NCBI GenBank assembly: GCA_036785325.1
Contig: JAXIVH010000049.1
Coordinates: 1,706,146-1,770,145 of the forward strand
Direction of reading: 5' to 3'
Length of the DNA stretch: 64,000 bases
Origin: Urophycis tenuis
Lineage: Eukaryota; Chordata; Actinopteri; Gadiformes; Phycidae
Under the pieces are notes generated by a model. It saw nothing but the letters and a program-made list of their open reading frames with translations. It did not search any database and was not told where the DNA came from. Of the stretch, positions 32,101 to 40,995 are shown piece after piece; the first letter of the stretch is position 1; each line of letters opens with the position of its first letter. The position numbers and the translations under genes are program-made.

Positions 32101-33198
32101 TCCCCAGACACTTCTGCTGTGTGTGTCCAAGGGAGGTGCATTAAGGCTGGCTGTGACAGCAAGCTCAACTCCAACAAGACGTTTGACAAGTGTGGTGTGT
32201 GTGGTGGAGACAACCAGGGTTGCATGAAGGTTTCGGGACTTTTCATAAAACCCATGTATGTACAGGAATCACTAACTGTGACTTTTATTAATGACAACAA
32301 ACATTAACATCAGACATGACTTTTGCATAATAGGCATCAATAAGTCAGTGTTATTAGCGTTAGCATTATCCCCAGTTGTTTTTCATGTTGCAGTACATTA
32401 TAGCATAACACACTTTTTCCACCATTTATTTTCAGACACGGCTACAACTTAGTGATAACCCTGCCGGTTGGGGCGTCCAACGTGGACATCCGCCAGCGAG
32501 GCTACCGGGGCGCGCTGAGCGACCACAACTACCTGGCCGTGAAGAACCAGCATGGCAAATATATCCTGAATGGCAACTACGTGGTGTGGACAGTAGAGCG
32601 GGACCTGCTGGTGAGGGGCAGCCTGCTGCGCTACAGTGGCACCTCCACAGCAGTGGAGACCCTCCTGGCCACCAGACCCATCCAGGAGCCCCTGACAGTG
32701 GAGGTGCTGTCAGTGGGCAGAATGACCCCACCCAGGGTGCGATACTCATTCTATGTCAGCAGGAAGAGTCAGGAGGAGAAGACCCTGTGCAAGGAAGAGT
32801 GCAGCCAGAACAGCGTCCTGGCTGACAGTAATAAGGTGAAGGCTAAGATGCTGGGTACCAGACCCATTAGCCAGTGGGTGACCAGTGGGTGGGACAGGTG
32901 CCCGGTGACATGTGGCAGTGGGGTCCAGAAGAGGCCCGTGTGGTGCCAGAGTGCAGAGGGACGCCCCGCGGTGGACTGTGACAGCGCCAGGCAGCCCACA
33001 GCTATGAGGCTGTGCGGGGTCCCCTGCCCGCTCTGGGACATGGGGCCCTGGTCACATTGCTCCAAGTCATGTGGGCGGGGCTACAAACGGCGTCAGCTGA
33101 GGTGTGTGAGCCAGAACACTTTGAGTTTACCCAGAGATCATTGTTCTAGAAGGAAAAAGCCTCAGGAATTGGACCTCTGTAATTTGCGGCTATGTTGA
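21587..33198 (+). CDS. adamts15: ADAMTS15, complete eight-exon gene
   Basis: A secreted matrix metalloprotease (versicanase/aggrecanase group). CDS exons: 21587-22564, 27677-27809, 29207-29374, 30309-30592, 30984-31161, 31297-31472, 32080-32255 and 32436-33198, all GT-AG with continuous phase. The protein is about 951 residues, close to the human length as I recall it. Order: signal peptide, prodomain, RSKR furin site (residue 219), metalloprotease with HELGHVFNMPHDN (zinc histidines 368, 372, 378), disintegrin-like module, central TSR, cysteine-rich module, spacer and two C-terminal TSRs (about 843-896 and 897-951). The ending KKPQELDLCNLRLC is ADAMTS15-like and separates it from ADAMTS8. 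The large first intron (5.1 kb) is filled with repeats. No disabling change is visible. Start 21587 gives a hydrophobic leader; ATG 21620 in the same frame is possible. Confidence 0.95.
22790..23033. repeat. Imperfect inverted repeat of about 110-bp arms
   Basis: 22790-22912 and the reverse complement of 22938-23033 share CCTTGTGGCTGATGCT, CTAACATGTTG, TACCCAGTCTTT and GTAGGCTATGCATTA. The right arm continues into a LINE 3' region ending with TTGGGGTTTAATAAAGTAAT near 23325. It looks like a fold-back insertion or a twin-primed inversion of one LINE copy. Confidence 0.75.
23034..23335 (+). mobile_element. LINE 3' region and tail in ADAMTS15 intron 1
   Basis: Resembles the 3' end of fish LINEs of the SSAFNTI type: GGAAAGCTGGCTCTGTG, GAGGTGGTGGA, CACTGCAGGACAGAGAGATA, ending with GTCCCCTTGGGGTTTAATAA. 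The coding frame is not intact. Confidence 0.6.
23353..23655. repeat. Diverged direct duplication of about 115-140 bp
   Basis: 23353-23466 and 23514-23655 share GTATGCAACACAATACT, TAACAGTCAAT, GAACAAGAAAACACCTCAA (AACAAGAAAACACCTCAA in the first copy), TTGGCT.CAAA and AACAAATAAAC/GACAAATAACC with CTTCAC. There are small gaps between copies. Confidence 0.8.
24067..25433. mobile_element. DNA transposon with long inverted repeats, interrupted
   Basis: The left end TGACTGCGGTCAAGCCAGC (24067) matches the reverse complement of the right end at 25415-25433. The arms continue about 200 bp (GTGCTAGCTTACTGCAGC and CGGTTTTCAAAATAAAATGT on the left; complementary sequence at 24790-24880). The right arm is split by the 455-bp element at 24880-25334. 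Without that insertion the element is about 0.9 kb, with no transposase. CCAT on both sides may be a short target duplication. An inner hairpin (TAGAACCAACGTGA with its complement, about 24668-24741) lies near the centre. Confidence 0.8.
24880..25334 (+). mobile_element. 455-bp MITE, copy 1, with 8-bp target duplication
   Basis: Begins CTAGCCTGGGAATT and ends GTCAGCCAGGCTA, flanked by GTAATTCC at 24872-24879 and 25335-25342. Terminal inverted repeats are short (TAGCCTGG). It is inserted in the right arm of the larger inverted-repeat element. Copy 2 at 39372-39852 is nearly identical. Superfamily is unclear: 8-bp duplications occur in hAT, P and Merlin-type elements. Inside are a CCAATCA box and an ATG ORF starting MAADTTLPFDAALESVLSSF. 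Confidence 0.9.
25560..25945. repeat. Degenerate minisatellite (GATAGAGCATGACATTGAGAAG-like units)
   Basis: Roughly 22-30-base units built on GATAGAGCATGA and TTGAGAAGG repeat with substitutions and length changes across about 380 bases of ADAMTS15 intron 1. Confidence 0.75.
26751..26975. repeat. Dispersed repeat starting with a stable hairpin
   Basis: AGGGACCGAGCCTGT, GAA loop, ACAGGACGAGGTCCCT can fold over 26751-26784. The following sequence (TTCGGGGATCTTTGATGGCA; CTAGGTGGCGCTGTTTTTGA) looks like a known fish interspersed repeat, but I cannot name it. Confidence 0.5.
27040..27087. repeat. (TTA)n microsatellite
   Basis: About 15 TTA units followed by poly-T. Confidence 0.95.
27121..27225 (+). 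repeat. Fish retroposon tail (GTGCCTTGAGATAACTTCTG type)
   Basis: AAGTGCCTTGAGATAACTTC, TGTTATGAATTGG and TTGAATTGAATT form the characteristic 3' end of a fish retroposon. A related (TTGAATTGA-ending) tail, reversed, is at 60055-60130. Confidence 0.65.
27677..27809 (+). CDS. adamts15: ADAMTS15 coding exon 2: start of zinc site
   Basis: 133 nt, phase 0 to 1 (DLCGATTCDTLGIADVGTIC through FTTAHELG). It is too small to stand out as an ORF, but it is framed by AG and GTGAGT and aligned exactly with ADAMTS8 exon 3. A minisatellite starts a few bases inside the following intron. Confidence 0.94.
27820..28172. repeat. Minisatellite, unit CATCATCATAGCCCTCTCT
   Basis: About 18 imperfect units of 16-22 bases, starting about 10 bases after the exon 2 donor of ADAMTS15. 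Variants have dropped CAT triplets or CTTCTC for CCTCTC. Confidence 0.93.
29056..29202. repeat. (TCTG)n(CCTG)n compound tetranucleotide tract
   Basis: Alternating blocks of TCTG and CCTG, about 147 bases, ending at the TCTCCCAG acceptor of ADAMTS15 exon 3. It must act as, or lie within, that exon's polypyrimidine tract. Confidence 0.95.
29207..29374 (+). CDS. adamts15: ADAMTS15 coding exon 3: zinc site and Met-turn
   Basis: 168 nt, phase 1 to 1 (HVFNMPHDN, then DNHMMSPTL, then FLDSGHG). Its acceptor (TCTCCCAG) directly abuts a (TCTG)/(CCTG) tract of about 145 bases. Confidence 0.95.
30171..30195. repeat. (CTGT)n microsatellite in ADAMTS15 intron 3
   Basis: About six CTGT units, about 110 bases before exon 4. 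Confidence 0.9.
30309..30592 (+). CDS. adamts15: ADAMTS15 coding exon 4: disintegrin-like module
   Basis: 284 nt, phase 1 to 0 (ECLLDQPQNQLTLPEILPG through KNSTVHIK). It contains FPWADGTGCGN and CYRGECVDK, and a potential N-glycosylation site (NST). Confidence 0.95.
30984..31161 (+). CDS. adamts15: ADAMTS15 coding exon 5: central thrombospondin repeat
   Basis: 178 nt, phase 0 to 1 (WDKWGKFGDCSRTCGGGVQ, then NPVPENGGKYCYG). The tryptophan and CSRTCGGG signatures are intact. Confidence 0.95.
31297..31472 (+). CDS. adamts15: ADAMTS15 coding exon 6: cysteine-rich module, first part
   Basis: 176 nt, phase 1 to 0 (KSFRGEQCEAFNGLN, WVPKYSGISPKDKCKLIC, RANGTGYFYVLAPK), with an NGT glycosylation sequon. 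Confidence 0.94.
32080..32255 (+). CDS. adamts15: ADAMTS15 coding exon 7: cysteine-rich module, second part
   Basis: 176 nt, phase 0 to 2 (VVDGTPCSPDTSAVCVQGRC through CGVCGGDNQGCMKVSG). It shows the regular CGVCGGD motif that is altered in the neighbouring ADAMTS8. Confidence 0.94.
32436..33198 (+). CDS. adamts15: ADAMTS15 coding exon 8: spacer and two C-terminal TSRs
   Basis: Enters in phase 2 (HGYNLVITLPVGASNVDIRQ) and ends at TGA 33196-33198. Spacer, then TSRs SGWDRCPVTCGSG and MGPWSHCSKSCGRG, ending NLRLC. The GC content is clearly higher than in the flanking introns. Confidence 0.95.
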
Positions 33199-34124
33199 AA
33201 AAATAGAAATAATTACAATGGGACATATTATTTTGGCAGAGAATTAGCAAAATGTTAATACAAATCAGCCTTCAAATAAAGATATATATAGAGATATATG
33301 TTGTGTGCAGTGACAAGACTGCACACTCAAACACACTCTAGTCATGTTTGCTGGCCCTACAGTGCTCTAATGGAAAAGAATACCAGACATGGTCCAGTTT
33401 CGGAGTTTAAACATATCAATTGGTGTGTTAACATCAATAAAGAAAATAATGGGCTCATCTTGCTTGACTGCCTCTGGCAGAGACTTTCAGAGAGTATAGT
33501 TTGACATTTGACAGACAGACAGACAGACAGACGTACCTTAATGATCCCTGAGGGAAATTGCATAATTTCCCTTTTGAAAGGCATTTGAAACAATGCCTTT
33601 GACACATAAACAGTGAAAGAATAAGATAAACCACACAAGAGGAGAAAGAGACATTTGTTGGGTATAGGATTGCTGCAACCTTAAAAGTCAACATCACTGG
33701 TTGAACTTTTTGCCCCTTTTGGCTCACCTCATGCCATCTAAGATATGTAAATGTACAGTGGTTAAAAAATAATGTTTTTATAATATTTTATTTAAAATAA
33801 ATATTGTTTATTGAGCTGTTTTGTATACTATGTATACATCCATCTAGCTGTATAAAATTTTTATTGAATATAACTGTTGATTTATGACTTGTGATTTGTG
33901 TGTGTTAAGATTTTATGTAAAACATTATATTCCTCAATAACAACTCCCCAAATACCACACCCAAAATCAACCAGAAAGACTGTAAGAACTTGATTCTTTG
34001 CTTGATGCACCCTTATTGTGCATGGAGATTAAGAATGGATGTAGTAATGTTACTACTGCAGGACATGCTGCAGTCTTCACAGGTGGGGAGTTCGAGTCCC
34101 ATGAATACCATTTACATTTAGGGC
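33199..34124 (+). other. ADAMTS15 3' UTR and flanking DNA
   Basis: No coding sequence. AATAAA at about 33276 and about 33797 are candidate polyadenylation signals. A reversed LINE tail with (ACAG)n lies at 33510-33575; if the distal signal is used the tail is part of the transcript. Confidence 0.5.
33510..33575 (-). repeat. LINE 3' tail with (ACAG)n
   Basis: ACAGACAGACAGACGTACCT then TGATCCCTGAGGGAAATTGC, the reverse of the tail at 20990-21063. Confidence 0.8.
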
Positions 34125-34630
34125 ATTTAGCAGACGCTTTTATCTAAAGCGACTTACGATAAGTACATTTGTCAAAAGTAGGTGAAACATTTCATTGCTG
34201 TTAATACAGTAAGAAAGTCACCAGAACAAGGTTTTAGCATTCCAATTGCTAGGTTAACCATTGCTAGTATACAACATATCTGGCTAAGAGCCAAGTTACT
34301 AAGAGCAATTATAAAGTGCCAAGACATACAACACACAAGTGCATGAGGGTAGGTTTTTTTTCGTTAGTTTGTTTGGGGGTGGGGGGTTAGGGGATTAGGA
34401 TGGTATGCAGGGTTCAGGTGAACTCTGAACAATTGAGTCTTGAGTCTCTTCCGGAAGATGGGGAGTGACTCTGCAGCCCACCACTGCGGTGCCAAAACGG
34501 AGAAGAGTTGTGATTTCGCCGTCCGACCTTTTCCTCCTTTTAGTGATGGAGGTACCAGTCGACCAGCTGAGGTAGTTGAGCAGAGTGCTAGAGCAGGGGC
34601 ATGGGGTTTGACTTGTGCCACAGCTCATCT
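34125..34630 (-). mobile_element. LINE 3' fragment with C-terminal RT remnant and tail
   Basis: On the minus strand about 34621-34400 reads SLPIFRKRLKTQLFRVHLNP, the typical C-terminal end of a fish LINE polyprotein. It is followed by a short 3' UTR and the GTCGCTTTAGATAAAAGCGT tail near 34133-34160. It is 5'-truncated. Confidence 0.7.
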
Positions 34631-35552
34631 CTGGCCAAAATGTGGCCAAAATTACAAAAACACATTTATTGTACAGTTATTGCGTAATTTAGTCTTTAGA
34701 TTTATCATCATTTCATCATCATGTCTTATTCAGCATAGTTATATGAAGCAACGTTTGTGGAGAGAAATAAACATCACATCACTTGGGTCTGCCTTATTAG
34801 TCATTTAAAAGTTCCCAAGTACGGTCTTTTCTCAGCATTAGCTACTGTATTCACCAACAGCATAATGTATAGGTTTGTATTCATAGACCTACAGTATGGC
34901 CCCTCCTGTAGCATCCTGAATGGAGGTTCTCTGAAGAAAACTGGCCTCAGGTCCACGATCTTGCCTTTATGTGTGTCCAGGAAGTCACCCAGTTAGAATT
35001 CAGCCTTTAAAAGAGAGTTACCCCATAATGAGCCAATAAGGCCAAGATGTGTGGAAGGAAATTCCTGTCCGGAAATCCCATGACATGCTTTGGACCTACG
35101 GAACAACACAGTAGGTTGACACTGGCACTGGCTGAGAGTAGAATGCACCCTGCTTTACTTTCCCCCTCTTCTCCTTCTCTTCCTTTCTATGGGGTTAATG
35201 ACCACAAAGAGTTAACGGGATGCTGCCCATGTCAGCACCATCCAAATGACTTTAAATTTGCCCTTTGGATTCACTTACTGAACCTCAATCTTTGTTATCA
35301 AAATGTCAGCGTTGCAGAATAAAACACATGGTGGACCATAAGCAAGTGGCTGGGTATGTCTGTTTATGAGAGCCCAAGATATCTATCTATCTATCGCAAT
35401 GTAGGAAACTTGTTTAATGTATTTGTTTAAAATTTACTTTCCAATCGAATAGTGTACAATGCATCACTGATTTGGAATGATAACAACAGCAGGTGATGTC
35501 ATAATACTAGGCTGATGTTGAATTTAAGAGTTGAGGTAAAATAGATACATAC
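34631..35552. other. No recognised gene
   Basis: AT-rich intergenic DNA with short ORFs that lack domains and a small (ATCT)n tract near 35380-35395. I see nothing else I can support. Confidence 0.5.
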
Positions 35553-35556
35553 ACAT

Positions 35557-35630
<74 letters not shown>

Positions 35631-35705
35631 ACATACACACATACATACATACATACAGTACATACATACATACATACTTTACTGATCCCCATGGAGAAAT
35701 TCAAA
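35553..35705. repeat. (TACA)n(CA)n compound microsatellite with LINE tail
   Basis: TACA units, about 25 CA units, then TACA units again, followed by CTTTACTGATCCCCATGGAG, the inverted LINE tail. Microsatellite and tail are again paired. Confidence 0.85.
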
Positions 35706-35835
35706 AAATATGTTCAGACCCTGGAAATAGTAATAGACTAGAGGTCACTGAATGACCCACTTGCCATACAATACATTTCCTTTAATATTGAGCTTGAGAG
35801 TGTACTGTTCAGAGTAGTCTATAGCTGTCTAAAGT

Positions 35836-36434
35836 CCCTGACACACAATGATGATGGCGATTGGCCTTCAGACATCGGGCCATCGGTTTGTGGCCCTATA
35901 GTTCCTCGGTGTGCTCCGCACTGTTGCCACTATTTGGCTCTTTCCATTGATTCAGTATGTTGAATCTGGGAGGCTGTCGGTGAGAGAAATCCCATGGATC
36001 AGCTAAGCGAATCAATGCACAAGAAGAGAAACGGAGCCAAAGCAGCAGACAACTTTGTGAAAAGGGCACACACAATAATATTGTATTTTTTCATCTTTTT
36101 CATCTCATCATTCACAATTTTCACATATTCCTGATTAGAAGTATCTATGTTATAAAACCGTCTAACCGTCTTTGCTTGCCTTGCTTTATTTGTGTACAGT
36201 ATATCTGACAAGTCTTCCGAAGTCTTCAAGTGTCCCATTTTGAAAGACAAAATGACTGCCACCGGCTGGTGGGGCTTGTTATTTTCTCTCAAGCAGGCAC
36301 AGAACCTACGTGCTAGTTGGCCGTTGTCTTTGCAGTGTGTTCAGGCGCAAGTTTTTGGCCAAGACACAGGCAACGCAAGGCAACAAAATAGTCAGCTGTC
36401 GTCAAAGCTAGTTCTTTGGTTTGGTGTGTCAGGG
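35836..36434. mobile_element. Possible DNA transposon with CCCTGACACAC termini
   Basis: CCCTGACACAC at 35836-35846 is complemented by GTGTGTCAGGG at 36424-36434. The interior lacks a transposase, and I see no target duplication, so boundaries are tentative. Confidence 0.5.
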
Positions 36435-36458
36435 GCAGAACGGACTTAACACATAGGC

Positions 36459-36644
36459 CTAATGTTTTTCTCTGGCAGAAAAGCACTCTCTTGCATTTGC
36501 CCCGCACACACTGAGGAGGATGGAGCGTTGCTTCTCCTCTTCTGTAATGTCATTCGCCAGGAAACAGTGCTCCAGTCTCTTGTTTGGTTCAATCCTGTCC
36601 CCGTCCGACTCTAAATATTCACTAAGTGAACCAACCGTAGCCAT
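36459..36644 (-). pseudogene. Gypsy-like retrotransposon gag N-terminal fragment
   Basis: A 61-codon minus-strand ORF starts MATVGSLSEYLESDGDRIE and continues RLEHCFLANDITEEEKQRSI and LLSVCG, the usual N-terminus of fish Gypsy-type gag. It breaks after about 50 residues. PBS-like and LTR-like sequence lies just upstream. The remainder of the element is missing. Confidence 0.7.
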
Positions 36645-36690
36645 GCTTTGAAACTACACGGAAACTTCTTTGACCTAATTCGGTTTTAAT

Positions 36691-37185
36691 CCTCGTCGCC
36701 AGTGTTATAACCTTAGATGGTTAATAATGCACGCACTCTTTGAACGGTTAACAGACTTTACTTAACCTCTGATTCTGACCTCTCATTCATACACACGTAG
36801 CAACTCGCAGGTAGCAGCACATGTCGACAGGGGGGGTACACATCTAAGCGCTCCTGGGTGAACCTGGGTTAATTAATAAAGGTTCGGGGGTGCAGTTCCC
36901 TTATAACACAGTTTCAGTCCGTAACGGTACTTATCTGAACTAACGACATAATCACGCATTTCCTCATGCCCTCTCACGTCTAACCGGTTCGGAATTATAT
37001 GGCTGTGGGCCATCATAAATGTTAATTATGGGTCTTTCCACCACTTCCTCATCCCAGTTAGACGCCATAGTTCTAGTACAAGGCTGAGGCTACCTTCCAC
37101 CACGTCTCCCTCATGTGACGTCATCGCTGAATTGCGTTAAAAAGAACGGTTACTACCAAAAACTAAAAAAAACTGGAGTTTAACA
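36691..37185 (-). mobile_element. Probable LTR and primer-binding site of the Gypsy-like element
   Basis: On the minus strand the sequence TTATAACACTGGCGACGAGG precedes the gag start; TGGCGACGAGG is a common PBS-like motif in fish Gypsy elements. An LTR from 36704 to 37185 would begin TGTTA and end TAACA on the minus strand, giving complementary ends. There is no second LTR for comparison. Confidence 0.5.
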
Positions 37186-38401
37186 CCATTTTGGACATTT
37201 CTAACTTTATATACATATCTTGAGTGCTTTATGTACCCATTAATCGGCAGTGGTGTTTAACCTGCACCATGGGCTTTAAAGTACTGTGGTACATATTCTG
37301 TTAATAAAGACAGTTTAATCCTACCAAGTGAAGAAGTGCTGATTAACGGCAAAATTTCTTCAAGCTGCTTAGTGGGTATGAGGTCCAAGAGACAGATGGA
37401 TGGCTAAGATGAGGAAATCATAGAGGTTAGTAGGTGAATGTCAGGAGAAAAACAATCCAAATACATATCAGGAGATACAGTTCTATCCAAAGTTCCTGAG
37501 ATTGAAGAGCGGTCGGTACTGGTGGAGGGCCAAAGGTGCTGAATTTTAATAATTCATAAATCATACTTTTTCATTAAAGAAGCTCATGAACTCACCGCTA
37601 ATGAGAGCTATAGGAATACATGGCTCAATAGAGCTATAACTCTGCCTGCCTGGCTACAGTGGTGCTGAAAAGAATCCTGCTGGAGTTCTTCTTATTTTCT
37701 TCCTATGCTGCTCATTTTGGAGAGCATTCCTTTATCTTTTAATACTAATATCAAGCCAGACTAAACAAGCCTAATGGTGTGTAGTACAGCAGTGTAAAAG
37801 GTCCACTATGCAATTTTGGCCATTCCTGCTCGCATTTATACTACGAAGCTCCACCTGCAGCGTCGGAGTAGATCTTTACGACACTGTCGTAACAACTAAT
37901 TGACGACGCTTGAGCATTTGTTTTCAAAGAAGCCGGCAAATGCGTGGAGCCATGTCCGGAGTAGGTGTTCAATCTGTTCATGAAGAGTAGACAAGGTTAT
38001 ACATTTTACAATAAACATAAACCCATCATATAGTTGATACGGAGATGTTTTATCCTACATTAGATTTGTTAGATTTGTTTTATCTTTTGTTGAACAGAAC
38101 GATCAGTGTTAGAGTGTTGGCCAACATAATGATAGCATGAACAATTTGTGCAGCAATCATACTTTTACGTATCTGCTCAAAGATACATAAATGTTGTAAT
38201 TTGGGGACCTTTACACTGATAGCCAGTCTGACTACATGGGATTCAGGGCGTGGGCGATTCAGCCTGGACGTGTAGAACATTGTATAACAACATTGTAAAT
38301 AAAAATAATTGTATATAGTTTTAAAATGTTTCCCTTTTTGTATATGCCTGAACGCTGCCTTGTAAAGTAAATAAATTTACTTCTGGAGCCAAAAAAACAG
38401 T
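37186..38401. other. No recognised gene
   Basis: Intergenic DNA. A segment near 37795-37960 (AAAGGTCCACTATGCAATTT) looks like a dispersed repeat but I cannot delimit it. Confidence 0.45.
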
Positions 38402-38409
38402 GTGCAGAC

Positions 38410-38979
38410 TAGGCCTGCACGATTAATCGAATTTTCATCGTCATCGCGATGTGAACGTTCGCGATAAACATATCGCAAAAGCTGGTCTGAAATGCGATAA
38501 GTTTGCCACGCACCTCGGGCCATCCTTCAAAATATTTTGGTTTGCCGTAACCCGACCGACCCTGTCAATTTAGGACCGACCCAAATATATATATTTTTCC
38601 CCTTTAGTCCGACCGACTTGCCGGTTGTAAACTTGCGTTACGACCGACCGTTTTTTTTGCTCTTCAAACTACTAATGCAACTACAATAAAACCCTATTAA
38701 TTATATTTTATATAAGTATCGCAAATATAAATTGCCTAGATACACACGTAGGCTACGTTCTTTCTTTTATATTCACTTCATTTCATCAATGGTTCGCGCT
38801 TGTCTGTTATGATGGCTGCGGCTGCAGTAAAGAAAATGTTCGCATACCGACGTATTCACCATGACCAAAATGTAACTTTCTTTTTTATTATTTTATTATT
38901 TATCGCAATTCATATCGTCATCGCAATATTGAACAGTGTGATTGCACATCGCACATTTTGCTGATATCGTGCAGGCCTA
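38410..38979. mobile_element. Non-autonomous hAT element with exact 8-bp target duplication
   Basis: Ends TAGGCCTGCACGAT and ATCGTGCAGGCCTA are complementary, and GTGCAGAC flanks both sides (38402-38409, 38980-38987), fitting the hAT duplication pattern nTnnnnAn. The interior carries subterminal inverted ATCG-rich motifs (TCGCGATAAACATATCGC) and no transposase. Confidence 0.93.
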
Positions 38980-39371
38980 GTGCAGACCCACCTTTTGTCG
39001 CATATCTAATACAATTGTCTAGCACCTGTGGATTACCTTTGGATGTGCACACCAACCCTCTCTAAGAACCCTTTTTTATACAACAGATGTTTGCACCCCC
39101 TTTGTTTCAGTTGTTCAATAATACACACTTTTTGGTTAGAAAAAGATTTATTTTGGATATTGAAAAAAATGCAAATGACAGTGCTTCATTGTTTTTTACC
39201 TTATGGCTATTGTGTAGCGTCTTCTGGAGGGTTCTCTTGATTAAGGTTTCCTCGCGACACTATCCACACAAGTTCAGATTTGGTTGGTGGCTGTACCAGG
39301 GCAAGCAGGTAGAGCCATCTTGGCTCATCAGCATGGGCATCACCATAATATAGCTGGGGGGGACACGTCCC

Positions 39372-39852
39372 CTAGCCTGGGAATTGCCATGCTGCTTTGC
39401 GCGCGATTTCATTCTCACTGCAAAGACAGCCTGGAAACCACCGCCCTTATTTTCCCCTGAGTTAGGGAACCAATCACAGAACGGGGGGGTGGGGGGGGGG
39501 GGGGGGGGGGGGGGCAGCAAGACGATGAAGACGTCTATGCGCGACACCGAAGCTTGTAGCGTGTTAATCCAACATGGCAGCGGACACAACGTTACCGTTC
39601 GATGCAGCCTTAGAAAGTGTATTAAGTAGCTTTTGTAGCAATTAATGTAATTTTAGTAGCTAATTTTTAGTAGCAATTGGCTATGAATCGCGCGCAAAGC
39701 AGCATGTGAAGAACCAGACGCCATTTGATAGACATTCGTAGCGCCCAATAAACGGCTCTAGGCATTCGTAAACCACGCCTCAAATACGAGAAAATGCACA
39801 CCTAGTTCCCAGACCACCATCTCATCGAGATGTGGACGCGTCAGCCAGGCTA
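39372..39852 (+). mobile_element. MITE copy 2 (481 bp), with 8-bp target duplication
   Basis: The same element as at 24880-25334, here flanked by CACGTCCC (39364-39371 and 39853-39860). The extra length is almost entirely a poly-G expansion at 39482-39514. By eye the rest differs at very few bases. Confidence 0.92.
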
Positions 39853-40995
39853 CACGTCCCCCCCACTCTTGAAAAAAAGTTGTTTGGACCCCCTCAAAAA
39901 TATTAGTGCTAGTGCATGACTGGTATACTAGTCAGTGTTAAATAGAAATCCACAGTTTTTTTTTAACACACAAAGCAGCATCACACACGCTTTCAAAACA
40001 TGCACGCAAGCAAGCCTATGTTGAGAGTCTGATCGGATCAACAACAGCGATAAACTATAAACATTGACTATTCGACAGACGAGATGCTGGACATAAGGTC
40101 TTTTTTTTCGAAGAAGAGGAAAGTAAGTCAGAGTTGGCCAATTTTTCCATTGCGTGGCCAAACAGCTAAATTTCGTTGTTCCATGGCCAAACACAGCCAG
40201 CTTTTCTGATAAGAATGTGAGCACCCTTAAGAGCCTGCTACATAGCTAATGGCACTTAGTTTTTGGGATTGTTTTACCCTCTTCCTCCCTTTCTCTCCAT
40301 CCTATTATTTAGTATTTTTTTAATTTATTCTTGAAGTTGAATGGACACTTGAGCACAATGAATTTCAATGCTGGTAAATACTTATTTAGGAGAGGGAGAT
40401 CATTTTTAATCTAAAAACATGGTAAAATGCACCAGAATGCGGGAAATTGCATCTACTACTTTCAAATTTTTCTGGGGGAGGACCCCCAGATCCCCCGTCA
40501 AAATATGTCACCCCCACCTTCAAAAATATGGTGACACCCTTGATCATCAGGCCTCATAATGATCTTGTGAGGAAGGCCTGTTCCACTTCTCAGCCTCCTG
40601 GGGCCTCATAACTGTGCATAGAAAAGGTTCTAATTTCATTCATAGGAATGAAATTTAGAATGTGTGTAGGTACAAAAAAATCTGTATTTATCAAATGTGC
40701 GGACACCGGTCGTACGCACACCAGTAAGTACTCCGTGATGATGAATCCCACCTTTTTACCTGTTCTCAACTACCATGCTCGTGCACGGTTAGAGTCATTT
40801 GCATTCAGAAATGCATCCAATTGACCATATATGGTGGCGGCAATCCCTTTAAAAATACGTCAATGCCAGCCATCCTCAAGAGCTCCTGCTTGGAGCTGCT
40901 CATCCACAGAGCTGTTCTGTATGATGAACATCGTGCATTCCTCCAGGCCACCGGGCAACAACGTTTAGTAGAGATATATTGGCATTACAGATTAT

